A stretch of 46,954 nt of DNA from Cruorifilaria tuberocauda (GCA_013365365.1 JABVXU010000430.1:1-46954); one strand, 5' to 3'; positions 26,350 through 39,000 are shown, numbered from the stretch's first letter. The notes: generated from the sequence alone by a model not told the origin. Numbers and translations: made by a program.

Positions 26350-26741
26350 TTACTTTGTTTTAGAAAAGTTGAGACGGTAGTTGTCGAGAATTGTCCCTAT
26401 CTCTCTATTCAGCGTTAAAAATTCAGATCCCAATTGAAATTTATGAATTGCTAAATCATTCAAATTTTTTTCTATTTCGTTCATTTTCCTTAAACTGGAA
26501 AAAAATGCATCCTGTATTAGAGTGCTATAATCTTTATTTAATCCATGATTGATTTCCAAAAACTAAAAGTGACGAATGATAAATATGTTATTCATTGATA
26601 TTTTTTACATAATTTACACAAATCACAATAGAAGAAGAATTTTGTTAATAAAACGCCAGATAATTTAGTCAACTTTACTAATTTGCGTAAATTGATGCAC
26701 TTGTAGTGAATTCTGAAATCACGATGCTTCATATAATACAT
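26350..26741 (-). CDS. Uncharacterised small coiled-coil protein or 5' half of next gene
   Basis: I do not recognise this protein. Two exons on the minus strand: 26679-26741 and 26350-26562, giving 91 residues ending at a TAA. The second exon (about 70 codons) is the surer part. It is helical and coiled-coil-like, with NEIEKNLNDLAIHKFQLGSE and a following Leu/Ile-heptad stretch. The first exon (21 codons from an ATG) is supported only by splice consensus (TTA then GTAAAG; CTTTTAG acceptor) and by an acceptor at 26765-26766 upstream. The next minus-strand start lies about 190 bases downstream, which suits either a nematode operon or an intron within a single gene of about 200 residues. Confidence 0.45.
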
Positions 26742-28015
26742 TAAAGAAACGTATAAACTGATCTCTGCAAATATAATAGCATATTTCTTATATATGTTAA
26801 AACATTAAAAACACTGATTGCAAGATGAATCAATAATCCAAAAAATTAACAATCAAAAATATTTATTGCAATTTATAATGCTGCGCAGCTCTTATTCAAC
26901 AATCATTTTATTTTACCTACAGAATATAGGGATTGTAAATAAGACTAATTACAATTAATTTAGTATTTTCGTGATGTGAAAAAGGTAACTGGACAAGAGC
27001 GCAAAAAAATACGCATAATTCTGTAAGCAATTGGTAGGTTTTGACAAAGACTAGATATAATAAATTACTAATTGGGTTATGGACTTATTTTCTAAAACTA
27101 AATACAAAGTATGATTTAGCATGACGTAAAGCCAACGGTAAAACATGCATGACCATCTCACAATCTCAGAAAGATGGGTGATCTTCGATACACTGGCAAT
27201 AAAAAAAAGTAAAACTTGCGAAACATTATTTACACAAAAAACAATTTCATTTGATCATATTCTAAACATGAAAATCAAGAAAATTCAACTAGCTTTTCAA
27301 AAATTCACAAAAATACAAATTCCCTTTTTGGAAATCGTCACAAATTCATTAAAAATTGAAGTTGAAGAGAAATACTTAACAAAAAATAAGTAGCGAAATT
27401 CGAAATGCCTACAACCTATTTATAGCAAAATTTTAGGGTTTTATAGCAATTTTCTAGAGGATGAAAATCATGGTATGAAAAACTAAAGATACAAATCATA
27501 AAAATTAAACATTAGTGATAAGAGACTTCATGGCAGTAGAGATTATCGCTCGAAATTCCTATTTTGTTCGTATATTAAAAAAATTACCCGTAATGAGGCA
27601 TTGAACGAATCAAAGAATGAATTTAATGGAATGAAATTATTTTTGCAAATGATGAAATAAGTTTCATAGAATGAACAATTTAAAGTGTCCAGTATCCAGT
27701 AATGTCCAGCATTTTTAAAACACCTACACTATTAATTAAAACTGTTCCCACACCACAAAGTAAATGTAATCTGAAAGTTCAAAACTTCAGAAGGAAGGAA
27801 TCCAGAAATTACGTAAGACATTTCAAAAGTCAAACACCTGAACATATACATTTATGGCACAGTATGAAAAAATAAAGTGAAATTTGCCCTATCAATAACG
27901 TAGTTCTTTAAATTAATACCATTAACAAAATCGTTGAAGAATATTTTAAAAAGATATTCCAGAAGCAGAAAAACATGAAATAGCTGTTTGAATTTTTGGA
28001 TTTAATCGACGGAAT
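26742..28015. other. Intergenic, A+T-rich
   Basis: About 1.3 kb holding the probable promoter of the small coiled-coil gene and the 3' UTR of the BPNT2-like gene, both on the minus strand. An 82-codon Lys/Ile-rich frame on the plus strand near 27.2 kb lacks any support. Nothing else is seen. Confidence 0.5.
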
Positions 28016-30525
28016 CTATCCGTCGGTCGAAACTCTTTTCAAACGCTGTCCCCATTGTTGAAAATACGTAAAAGGATATTGTGCCGCAGCCAATAAACCA
28101 TTCCGTAAGACATAATCGGCATCTGGATCATAATACAATGCATCACCATTAAAGTCGAGCATCAAACCGCCAATAGATCGAAGTAAAGCATCACCGGCAC
28201 AGGTGTCCCACTTTTTAATGGTAGTCATATGTATGTATAACTCTGAAATTTGAAATAAGAATCATTCAGGTATACAAAAAATAAGCAAATTAATTACCGA
28301 TAAAGCACCGCAATTTCATATATTTTATCCTAAAATTGTGAAAAATGTCGACACCAATTTAGCACCAAATAAAAATCGGGTAAACAAATGCAAAATAAGG
28401 AATAGAAATTCTGGATTTTTTATCCTGCACTTAACAGTCTTACCTCCAGTCCCATTTAATAATCTCAACGATTTGTAACCGGAGCCTCCAACTGCTTCAA
28501 CACTAAAATTGGGAAAGAGGGCATTCAATTCCAACTCCTGTATATTCCCAGCATGTGACCTTAAAAGGAAATATTAAAAAATATTAAAATAAAAAAAAAA
28601 TCTTCTTTCTTTCCAAATTTTTTACCTTCTGAAACTTAAAAATTTATTTAAAAATTAATCAATTTTCTACTTCGTTTTTTACATCATATTTTTTCTTTTC
28701 CCTTATTTTTTTATGGACAAAAAATTCTAAAACATTTACAATGAAAGTAGTTACGCGAAAATACCGCCATCAAAAATATTACTTTCATTCCAAAAACATA
28801 CAATGTTCATGGCAATAATGAAACTAGGAAATTTTCGTCATTCTACAAGACCAGCTAATCACTCGTTTAGTCGATATTTCTTATGGTAAATATTCCAATA
28901 TTGACGACTGCATTATCATTAGCAAACACTATCATGATATTTCTTTTAGCTATAAAATCTAGAAAATACATTTCCCAAAAATGAAAGATTACCTAGAAAC
29001 CATTATTAATTTTGAACGGTTCTTCAAAATCGTACGATTCCATTTATCGCCATTTCCTTTTATGATTCCAAATTCACTTAAACCATAAACTGCGAAATAG
29101 AGACTTGATAAATTTTAAATACATTCGTTAAATAATGAACAAATTTGATGAAGATCGAATTGCTGACTATTTTTCTCTTTCTCTATAATTTAATAACTAA
29201 GTGATTACTGCAATGCACTTTACTTCAACTAATTTTGATATAACAGAAAAAGGTGCAGGAAAAACAAACCCCTTTCACCGGTAAAGGGTCGATAAATTAC
29301 ACCAAATATAGGTATACCATCCGACACAATGCAAATCATCACAGAAACATACCCAAGCAGACCTTCTGGAAAAATAAACAGTGATATATGCATCGTACAG
29401 ATGAAGAAAAAATAACTCTAGGGAATTTAGAAATGTGTATCACACGGATGCTTATGCGAAGTTTATCAAAATTTTCATCGATCATTTATTAATCGAAGCT
29501 AATAGATGAATATCAATAATGATAAATATCCGAGCTTAAATTTTTCATGGTTCTAAAATTTGAATAGAAAAGCAGTCTTTCGAAAATACGCAAGTGAAAT
29601 CCAAAATTTCACCTGTAAATTCTTGTGTTGCATCTAATGGGTCAACCCAAACAGCTAACTTTGATAATAAATATTTCCTTGATGGAAATGAATCAACAAC
29701 AGTTTTCACATTTTCATAAAGTTCCTGCTGCTGTACCTGATATTTTTCATAATCCACTACACTTAGCTTTTCTTCCTTTTCTTCAGAGATAACCTAAATT
29801 TATGTCCGGTAATTTACTACAAGTGCTTCATGCCTTTTACAACTATAAAAATTAAATGTAGCCAAACAAATTTAAAGGCTGAAATTTGAGAACTAAAAAA
29901 CGAACATTTTAAATCGGAGTGTAAATAAATCTGATGACGGAGTGAATGATTTCTCTCGTCACGTCCAATAATTTAAAAGAACAAATCCGACAAAAGAAAC
30001 TTTACCCTTAAACCTGGATATCTCTTTAGGACATTGATTATAAGTTGGTTTGACAATAAATCAGCGGTCGTTAGTAGTTCCGCCTTACCAACGTCCATTT
30101 CAGCTTTTTTAAAAGCATTCAACTTTCGCCCATTATTAACATCCAGAATAGCATTAGCACCTAGTTCTGCAGCCAAAAGCACGTAGCTGTAATTGAATTT
30201 CTTTCGAATAAAAGTAACATGTAAGCTGAAATTTTTTCTAAAGTAATTGTTTCAATTTCTAAGTTTGAAAAATACTGCAACTGGTTATAGTTTTAAAATA
30301 GTTATGCGAAGTGTTAACAATTATAAACCAATAAGAAAAAAATTGAATATCTTGTATCTCCAAGTCATTCCAAAAATGAACTTTTACCAACCTTAATAAA
30401 TCGTGAAGCTCAATAACAACGTCCGGAAAGTGTTCCTCTTTTCCCCAAATGATGTATCCCAAATAAAGGAAGAAAATTATGATGATGAATATTGCAAAAT
30501 TTGCCGGTTTCAACCGAATGTACAT
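28016..30525 (-). CDS. BPNT2: Golgi 3'-phosphoadenosine 5'-phosphate phosphatase (BPNT2/IMPAD1 family)
   Basis: Removes the 3'-phosphate from phosphoadenosine phosphate, the by-product of sulfotransferases in the Golgi lumen; Mg-dependent inositol monophosphatase superfamily. Seven exons (minus): 30392-30525, 30006-30186, 29613-29793, 29270-29365, 28993-29089, 28444-28559, 28016-28242, giving 343 residues (human 359). An N-terminal membrane segment (about 9-27, Ile/Phe-rich, after MYIRLK) is a signal anchor that would place the catalytic domain in the lumen. Metal-site motifs are visible: the acidic ISEEKEE after the LR junction (about 107), WVDPLDATQEFT (154-165) and WDTCAGDA (280-287). AVGGSGYK also matches the family. 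The fifth exon was not obvious but is required by phase and supplies a segment ending VSRSHAG, which aligns with the human gene. Membership is firm; Golgi location rests on the anchor and the closest relatives. Confidence 0.92.
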
Positions 30526-31077
30526 CCTAACTCTCTAAATTTCAAGACCAACTTGATATTGGAAATAAAAATTCATCGTTTCAGCATTCGAATTTTCAAC
30601 AGTCAATTACAATCATCTTTCGCTGATCCAAGAAAACGTGATTTGCATTTTCGCACCGGAAAAAACATCAAATAACGATTCACTCTCAAGCGATTGAAAA
30701 AATTTCGAACAAATTACATGTAGTGGCCTAAACTGTAAAAGTAGAGTTGCTATTATAGCTATATAATAAAATCTGAAATATTTTCAGTTGTGGTTAATTT
30801 GAAATTACTTTTGTTCCTGTTTTCAATTTCATTTCTAAAAATTCATTTTGAATTACAATTTTTGCAGTAGCATTTATCAATAACATTAATACTTCAATCT
30901 TGCATTTCTCGTGGTCATTTAATATGATTCCATTAGCAAACACTTTTGAAATTGAGAAAAAAAGTCAATTTTAATTTCTAGAAATGTAGGAATAAAAAAA
31001 TACGGATATTTCAGAATTTTGAAACAGTTCGTTATGAAAAAAAAGAACCAATCGGGAACTATTACCAAATCGTTCAG

Positions 31078-31138
31078 TGGAATTAGAATTAAAATTGGAA
31101 TTGGAATTGGAATTGGAATTGGAATCGGAATTGTAATC
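31078..31138. repeat. GGAATT hexamer microsatellite
   Basis: At least five uninterrupted or near-perfect GGAATT/TGGAAT units, flanked on each side by diverged units (GAATTAGAATTAAAATT before, GGAATCGGAATTGTAATC after). It lies in the shared upstream region of two divergent genes. Hexamer slippage is the simplest explanation. Confidence 0.8.
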
Positions 31139-31410
31139 GCACCACTAAAGATTAATTTCTAAAATTAAGGAATTGAGACAAGGTTTGGAAATTGTCATTT
31201 CACTATTTCACTAACAGTGTGCACAAAGAAGTAATACTAATCGTGATGGTAAAATAACGTAATTGTTTGATAAGAATGTTTCGTGAAATCCGTGGTGCAT
31301 GTTACGTTTGCGATATATGCATTATATGTTGAATTATTCAAGAATGCATTTTATTCCGTCAAAATTTTACATGAACAGAATGTATAACTGATTTGTCGAT
31401 TCTAGATTTT

Positions 31411-31475
31411 CGGTGACGTTTACGTCACTTACGTGTTATCACGTGTTATTTCAGAAAAACAAAAGGGTATAAAAG
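31411..31475 (+). promoter_or_regulatory. Core promoter: CRE-like sites, E-box and TATA box
   Basis: In 65 bases: TGACG (31414-31418), TTACGTCA (31420-31427), two adjacent ACGTGTTAT units that create a CACGTG E-box at the junction (31440-31445), and GGTATAAAAG with the TATA box at 31468-31475. The secreted-protein start codon is at 31538, so transcription would begin about 30 bases before it. The cluster suits bZIP (CREB/ATF-like) and bHLH binding. Factor identity is inference from motif resemblance. Confidence 0.65.
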
Positions 31476-31537
31476 AAAGATTTATCAGTGTGATCTTCAT
31501 TTTTTACGGTGTGTTAGTTGCAGTGTAGCGGTGATAA

Positions 31538-34500
31538 ATGATGGCCTTTTATATCCTAACATTACCAAAATTACTGGTCTTATTTAGTGTGCTTACTATT
31601 ATTGGTATGTCTTTCAAATACAATCAAAAATTGCTGAGTTACGATTAAAAAAACTAAAAGTGTTTTTAATTTGGTTATTAAGTTTTAAGTAATTCATTAA
31701 GTAATGATTATTAAGTAATAATTAAGTTATTTAGAAATTTTTTTTTTCAAAATAGTTTTTTACTTCTTATTCTTAAGCTAAAACTTCAGATGATTAAGAT
31801 AAAGCTAATGAATGGTTTCATGATACTGATACTTATAATCGATAAACTTTTTACTACTTGTAGGTAAAATGTCTTCCAGCATCACTTTAAAACCGATAAC
31901 TTTCTACTTACTCTCCAAAATAACCTACTATTTTACCTTTAAAGGAAAAAGTACCTGACTTTCCTGGTTAATAGTACTCCTTTCCTGCTTTTTCTATAGT
32001 TAAGTTATCACAGTTTGCGTGCTTCTGCATATTAATCAGATAGTGAGATATTTCGATTTCTTAAATTGTTTATCTAGTATTGTAGATCTTTTAATAGTGA
32101 TATCGTTACTTACCATATCATTGAAACTGCGCTTACTGCAAAATTTAAATGATGAAATGATGCTTACTTGTATCATACAGGTTCATTGATTAGGTTATCT
32201 CTTTTTTTTGCTGGTTAGCTAACTTGTCAAAAGCTAATGCACTACATTATAAGCAATTTCCTACTACGTAAGCTGATTATTTTTGCTGGTATTTTGAATG
32301 AGCTGAATTCCGTTTGCTAAGATATAAGTAAGCTATTATCTAAAGTAAGATCTTTAATATCTTCAGTATCACTTCCATTTTAGAGTGATATTTGTTTTAG
32401 AGATAGATAAAACTTATGAAAAATAGTAAAATTATTTCTTGAAATGTTTGAAAAGATTCGGAAAATATATTTATTTATTTTTTGCAAATATCAAATAACA
32501 AATTAATTAATAAACAGTTCTCTCCATTCTTTCTTGTTTGCTATTTCTGATTTTGAATTGACTGAATAAGCTAAGAAACATTGGGATTAGGTATAAGAGA
32601 AAATTATCTTATATATTGGAATGAAGATGAAAAATTATATTTTAGATAGAACTGATATTCAGCATGGCAAACTGATTGTTCATGGAAAAAATGAAGTACT
32701 AACACATGAAGAAAAACCGGTCGTACGAAAACCATTTGTTCCAATGCATGCAATTAATCAGAGAAAAGAGAATGTTGAAAAGAATGCAAAACAACTGATC
32801 CAAAAATTATCACCAATATTGAATCGTGAAAAAAATCAATCTGTAACTGGACAGAATTTAATGTCTTCCGGAAAAAAGGATCTGGTAAATGAAGCCAGTA
32901 CAGGTGCAGATGATCGGTCTGGTCTAGCAAATACATTAAAAGCAGTATCGTTGCTAGCACATTTACACTCAATGTCACTAGCTCAGCAAAATCAGAGCCA
33001 ACATAAAAAAAACGGATTAATTGAAATTGCGAATACAAATACAGAATCACAGAAGCATGATAATCTTATGAAAAATCAGCATGGTAACACTGAAAAATGG
33101 GTTTTGAGCAAAGAAGATATTTCGGAAATCGACAGGTTCACTTTGGAATTGAAAAAGTTGATTGACGAATCAACAGGTGGTGCTCTTCGTCGAAATCCAC
33201 GATATAGCTATCTATACGATGCTGGATCGCGAAATTTCGCAGATAATGAACCTGGAATGAATGAAGCTAATACAATGAATGCGGGAAATCCTTCTACTAT
33301 CAGTTCAGAATCAACGAATGAGAGTAAACAAGGAAACAATATGATGGAAGGAAAGCTTGTTGGGCGTTCTACAACTGAAATGGTTATCACGAGTGATTCT
33401 GAATTCGCTAACGATTCAATGGAATCAAAAATTAACGATAGAGTAGGAAAATATGGTAATGAATCGGATGATGGCCTCTCTTCTAAAGGAGAAGATGAAC
33501 ATAATGATAATTTGAATCTTAAAACACAAAAATCTCGAATCGAAATCAATGGTAATAACGATATGAATGATGAATCTATCCATGGTGAAATTAAGGAAGT
33601 ATCAATCTTATCAAATGGCCGTGAAGAAAAGATTATCTATGCATCAAAATCTGTAGAAGATGAGACAGAAACAGTTGGAACCAATTTTCCAGATGATGTT
33701 CTAAATATTAATTTTAAGAAAGTAAAATGTATGATTTTTAAATTTAACAAGTTTTTTATGCAGAGTTTTATTTGCTGAAGTTTTCACACTTAAAAACGAT
33801 CAAAAAAAAACGATTCTCGCCTGTTACGTGATCGTTCATCTAGGAATTAGTTCAGATTAAAGGTTTACTTTGATTTAGAACAAAGATAAAGTAAAGTAAT
33901 TCAGGTTACTATTAAATTATTTCTATCATCAAGACATTCTCATTAATAGGAATAGCCAAGCAAATAAATAAAACTATATTTTTAATAGAAATATTTGATA
34001 GTATATTAAATAAATGAAAAAAAAGAAAATTTTTTTTTCTAGCGCAAGATAAAACCAGTACAACGACCAAGAAAGATGTTACTGAGGTTGGTGGAAATTT
34101 CTATATTTTCGATCTAAATTCATCTTAATGAATTAAAAATATAAAGGATGCATTCTAGTAAAGGATACCAGTTTAGGCGTAACGCTCATTAATTATGATA
34201 GTAATATGAGGATGACCAGAAATATGAAATACTGATTTTAGAAAACAGCGAATTTACTTTTCATGCAACAAATAGTTATTCCCGAAACAACCATGTTTAA
34301 ACTATTTGTAAAATTATGCTAATAATAATCCATTATAAAGTATAGTAATAACGATAGCGTAAATTAATTAGATAAACAATGCTTCATTAACATATATAAT
34401 AAGACTGTTACTCAGAGAACTTTTTCGAGATGAACTTTTTTAGGAAGCAATGTTAGAAGGAAGTAGTACTCCACCTCAGATGAAAGCTGCTGGAATATTA

Positions 34501-34560
34501 TTTGGTTTTCATCCGATTCTCATTTTCCTATTGCTGAAAAATTTGATCATATTAGTTTAA
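31538..34560 (+). CDS. Uncharacterised secreted polar protein with hydrophobic C-terminal tail
   Basis: I do not recognise this protein. Four exons join in phase: 31538-31604, 32646-33728, 34043-34086, 34444-34560, giving 436 residues. Exon 1 encodes a signal peptide (MMAFYILTLPKLLVLFSVLT...). The large exon 2 is polar and probably disordered (Asn, Ser, Glu, Lys), with one more ordered stretch near the middle (SEIDRFTLELKKLIDES followed by ALRRNPRYSYLYDAG) and several Asn-X-Ser/Thr sites. Exon 4 ends in a short Ser/Pro spacer and a strongly hydrophobic tail (FHPILIFLLLKNLIILV) with no cytoplasmic residues after it, as in a GPI-anchor signal. Exon 2 could read on to a stop at 33776-33778, but the donor TGTATGA at 33728 gives the better model. 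Its promoter has a TATA box and CRE/E-box motifs. A cell-surface or secreted role is inferred. Confidence 0.75.
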
Positions 34561-36079
34561 CAAAATACTGAAATACTGATATGGAAGAAATTGACAATTG
34601 ATAACAATAATAAAAGTAATAATAATAATAATAATAATAATGATAATATTATTGAAAGCTAAATAAAGTAAATCAACAATAACTAATAAAGTAAATCAAT
34701 AACAATTGAAAAAGTAAATATCAATTACAATTGAAATTTTCATTTTAAGCTTACCAATCAATAAAATTCTTTAAGTTAAAGAAACTAGACGTACACGTTT
34801 TGCTTACTGCTCAATAACAGAATGTTAATTCTGATTATTTTTAAGATACAAAATAGAAAAGCTTTAAAAAGTATCCATTAAAAATTCAGAGGGCACAAAA
34901 TGTAATTTCAAAAAATTTTATATAAATTTATGTATTTCTTACCATCCAAAACTTCTAATATATTTTATGGCTATTTTATTAAATTCTTAAAAACATAAAA
35001 TCTGATACGAAAAATAAAATGCATTACAAGTTTTCCTCTTAGATTTAACTTTAATCAATTTAGTATCTAATAACTTTTACCTCTGAACAAATGTCATACG
35101 AAGTGTGTGAAGTGGTAAATAGTAAGATAATAGAGTAATGATAATTAGTAAGAGTGAGGAGTGATAAGCAATGTAAATAAGAGTTAATCGATATAATAAG
35201 AGTGAGTGGTGACAAGTAGTGAAAAATAGTAAGAGTAGTAAGTAGTAATCAGTAAAGAATATATCTCTAATCATTAATATGCTCTTGTTCATTATTACTC
35301 TTGAAAAACTAAAAATGATATGATATATGATAACGGGTTTGATAAAATAATGGTATGATATAGGAAAACGTGATATACGTGATATCATCATACTGTTGTT
35401 GCATGTGCAATCCCATATCAATATATAGTGGATCGCTTATTCTTATAAATTTTTTCCAGAAATATGATTTGGAATATTTCATAGAATCATTTCATAAATG
35501 AAATAGCATATCTTCACAAGGGTCAAAGGTTAAGAACGTTTAAAACCCAATCTGATTTCATCATGGTAACTGGAAACGATAATTTGTGCTACAGTATCCA
35601 TTGTTGGCTCGTTGCCAAGGTGGATTATCAAAAATTGGAATAATCATCACTGTGCTATTGTTATATGATATAATTGTAATTTTTATATGGAAAAAATTTA
35701 ATTTCATATTTTGTAAATGAATATCGCAGAGTAAACTTTCATTTAGTTGTGAAAAAAACGAGTAAAAAAGTAATGTTGGAAGAAAAACGATGATTCACTC
35801 TATTTTAGTATTTAAATGGTTTTGATTTACTTGTTGGATATATCTTTTAAGATTTCTCTGGTTTGCATTGATAGTTAAGTATTAGTACAATTCGTCCTTT
35901 TTTTTGTTTGAAATATTCTTTTTTTTCTTTGGAATCACATGATAGCGCGTGAAACGTTGGCGGATATTCCAGGATTGTTTATCGTTTATCATACCATGTC
36001 ATTTAAATGTTAGCGTGATAACTAACTATTTGATTATACGTAGTTTTCCTTACAGCATTTAATATTTTTTTTAGGAATA
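34561..36079. other. Intergenic with AAT microsatellite and AGTAAGAGTG-rich stretch
   Basis: About 1.5 kb. It contains an (AAT)n run at 34618-34641 and a degenerate purine-rich stretch (about 35110-35260; GTAAGAGTGAG, AGTAGTAAG and similar words) that makes a spurious 114-codon frame on the minus strand. A TTTTTTTTAG acceptor at 36065-36074 directly precedes the next start codon. No coding exon is seen. Confidence 0.5.
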
Positions 36080-39000
36080 ATGAATTGGTATTGGTGTGTG
36101 ATATTGCCGACTATATTAGTAAATTGCTACGAACTATTGTGTGAGAAAAATCCGGAAATAGAACGAAAAAATGATTCACTTCCAAAAACTTTAGCTTTGA
36201 AAGGCAATTATAAGGTTGGTTTATCCTATAGAAATATATTAGTCTTTTGTTTTATGTTTATTCATTGAAATCAATCTCTTGGCTTGAAATCTGATAAATG
36301 ATTGGTATTTGGAAACATGTTCAATTCAAGAATGCCAATAGACTTTAGTAGATTTTAGAAAATAATATGCTTTTTTTCGTTGACGATAGATTGCTAGTTG
36401 ACATTCAGTGATATTTTTTAATATTACATTCATTCATTGTTCTTGAGAATGTCGAAAAACTTAATCTATTGGAGGTAGTAGTTCGTCACACCAATTGGCG
36501 TACGAATGTAACAAGTTTGATCACTGAAAGCCGCATAAAAAGTCAAACTCATATTACTATCACATCCCATTCAATGAGTACAACACATTTCATCCTAGGA
36601 AACCGCAACTACACCTATAATGGTAAGAAAAGTTTTTTTAATTTTTTTGAAGAATCTCATCAAGGATCTCGTCATTGTCTTTAATTTTCACTGACGTTTT
36701 TAGGTGTTTGGTTGCTTAACAATCAAATCCTATGATTGATGGAAAATGGAAGTGTTTGCAAAGCTGATGTTTATGTAGGGCTAGAAAAACCATCGTTATA
36801 TTTTATTTGGGCTCTAGGTATTTATATAACAGTACTGTCTGACATACGAAAAAGGAGAAATGAACCTTAGACGACAAAATCTGTTTAGTTCATTCTGTTT
36901 GCTAATCCTTTTGTTTATATCACTTCACATATCTTTTTTGTTTTAATTCGTCAATTTTCAGAAACTTCTTGTGCGGCTTTGCCAGATGCTTCGGCATTAC
37001 CGGCAGTATATTTACAGTCTCAGATTTCGGAAGTATATAACTTAACTGGTACATCAATGGCTGAACTGATCGAATCACTCTTTCATTTCAATTTCAATGA
37101 AGGTCATTTTCACAATGAGACGGAAGTTGCTGGAATTAATGCAGTTTTATGGCTTGGTTGTGGTAAAAAAAATGGTATTATAATGCAGGTATTTTGTATT
37201 AGAATCTTTATTAAGTTTGAATGTTTGGAAATCAAGTCAGTCTTTCGTACTGTAGGAAATATACCAAAAAAGCGGATCAGTTTTAGTGAGACTATTATAC
37301 ATTGTTTTCCAATTTAAATGATTCTCTGTATATTTTTTAAACAGCTTATTCTAAAAACAAATGAAATCTGAAATTAGACTTCTTATACTCTTTATATGTG
37401 TATTTTAGTCAGAAGTAGCATACGCAGGTGAACATTCTCAGCAGTCATACTCTTCAACTGTTAAAAATCCATATATTTTATCGTTGCGATTGGCTGCTTT
37501 TAACGGTATGTTCTCGTTCTTTATCTAAAAAATAGCGGACGAAATCCCCTTCAGCTTAATAAATTTTTTAATTTTTCCTTGAAATCTTCTATTAATTTCG
37601 TATGTCTTTTATAAATGCAATTCTACTTACCTTAACTTTGTTCCAGACACTGATAATAAAACATTGATTGATTATGATTCTGTTGAAATTACACAGCTTG
37701 AAACGTTAGCTGATGATTCACAGTTGGAGACAGAAGTAAGCAGTTTGATTGCCTTTTTGAAATTTTATTTATACTTTATTTTGATATATTTGTTACTTTT
37801 TTCAGATTAATTGGTATTTTTTCTTTTTGCTACTAAGTAATAGTTTTTTCTCATTATTTACAAATGCTTTTGTAAGTATGAACCATTTTTTCTCATCTGA
37901 TTCTTCCATAATGTTCCGAATCTCTCAGCCACCCGAAGGATTATACTGCACTGGTTTCTCGGAGGCTCAAAGGCCGGTTATGTTCCCGAAGAAATTCGAA
38001 ATGTCTTTTGACTATATCGATGTTGACAACAAAGTTGTCCACGATATCGATGTAAGTTACGATGAACTTTATCTCACTTGTTATTTTTAAGTTTTTAGAA
38101 ATTTTTGAGAGATTATGAAAAAAATTTATTTTCTGATCTGACCATAAATTGGATTCTCAAATTCACTCTTCATTTTTTTTATTTGATTTTACCAGAAATA
38201 TTTTTTCCACATTTTCCGCATGAGTTTAGATGTACTACGATGGCAATGAGCGCATATTTTGGATGCGTTTAAATGCTCGAGCAGGGAAAGATACTTCTTT
38301 CGTAGGAAATGCTACAATTCCCCAAGGAATGACGAACATACATGTTATTCATGATTTTCAGTACGGTGAGTTGACAAATCAAATTTATGAATTAAGTAGG
38401 AATTAATTAGAAACTAAACTTTTAGAAGCTATACTATCTTTACAAAATTAACGATTTAAAATAAAGCTGAAGGAAAGCCATTTAGTCACATAGTGTTTTA
38501 ACCTTCTTTGTAATCGAATACAGTTTTGAATATTCATGAATAAATTAATGAAATAAGTCAGTTTAACTAAGGAGACATATGAATGAAAAATTAATTTGTA
38601 GGACTGCAGTATTTGCTGGATGGGGAGAATAATATTTGTAGCTCTGTATCAGCGATCGATGAAAATTTTGGTGATGTTCAAATGGTGAATGCATCAACAA
38701 AGGAAATTGAGTTGAAAAAACCAGCGCATTTGTTTTTAAGCTCCAATGATTCGATATTCTATCATGCGGGGAAGGTGAAGATTTTTTATAGAATAAAATA
38801 AACCAACTGTCTGGTTTTTCAACGTCACCTTAAATTAAAAATTTTTAGCGAACAGTAAATGATATACCATTGGATGTTTATGTTACAAAAATCAATAGTA
38901 CATCTACAGCTTCAACAGTTGTTGAAATGCTTTATTCCACGGAAAATTGGGTTGTGGAAACAGCTGTGGCACCTTTCCTTCATTCAATAATCCAGTACCA

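Larger units (their letters stand above)
30526..31537. promoter_or_regulatory. Divergent upstream region, BPNT2-like / secreted tailed protein
   Basis: About 1 kb between two genes transcribed away from each other. A TTTAG acceptor lies just upstream of the BPNT2-like start. On the other side are a GGAATT hexamer array (31078-31138) and a compact promoter (31411-31475). The rest is A+T-rich with no coding exon. Confidence 0.5.

Noticed and set aside
27145..27393. 82-codon plus-strand frame
   Set aside because: Lys/Ile/Asn-rich random-like composition, no acceptor before it and no related exon nearby.
33208..33549. 113-codon frame opposite the secreted polar protein
   Set aside because: Antisense shadow of the large exon 2, whose sense frame has matching splice sites and a signal peptide exon.
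33729..33778. Read-through of exon 2 of the secreted protein to a stop at 33776
   Set aside because: The donor TGTATGA and phase-matched exons 3 and 4 give a coherent hydrophobic tail, whereas the read-through adds a short Phe/Lys-rich end typical of intron sequence.
35077..35421. 114-codon frame on the minus strand
   Set aside because: Mirror of a degenerate GTAAGAGTG-rich stretch; composition is repetitive (Leu/Tyr/Ser/Ile) and no partner exon is seen.
36733..36735. TGA as selenocysteine codon
   Set aside because: The family is not known to contain selenoproteins, I saw no SECIS-like hairpin downstream, and skipping the phase-neutral exon explains the frame more simply.
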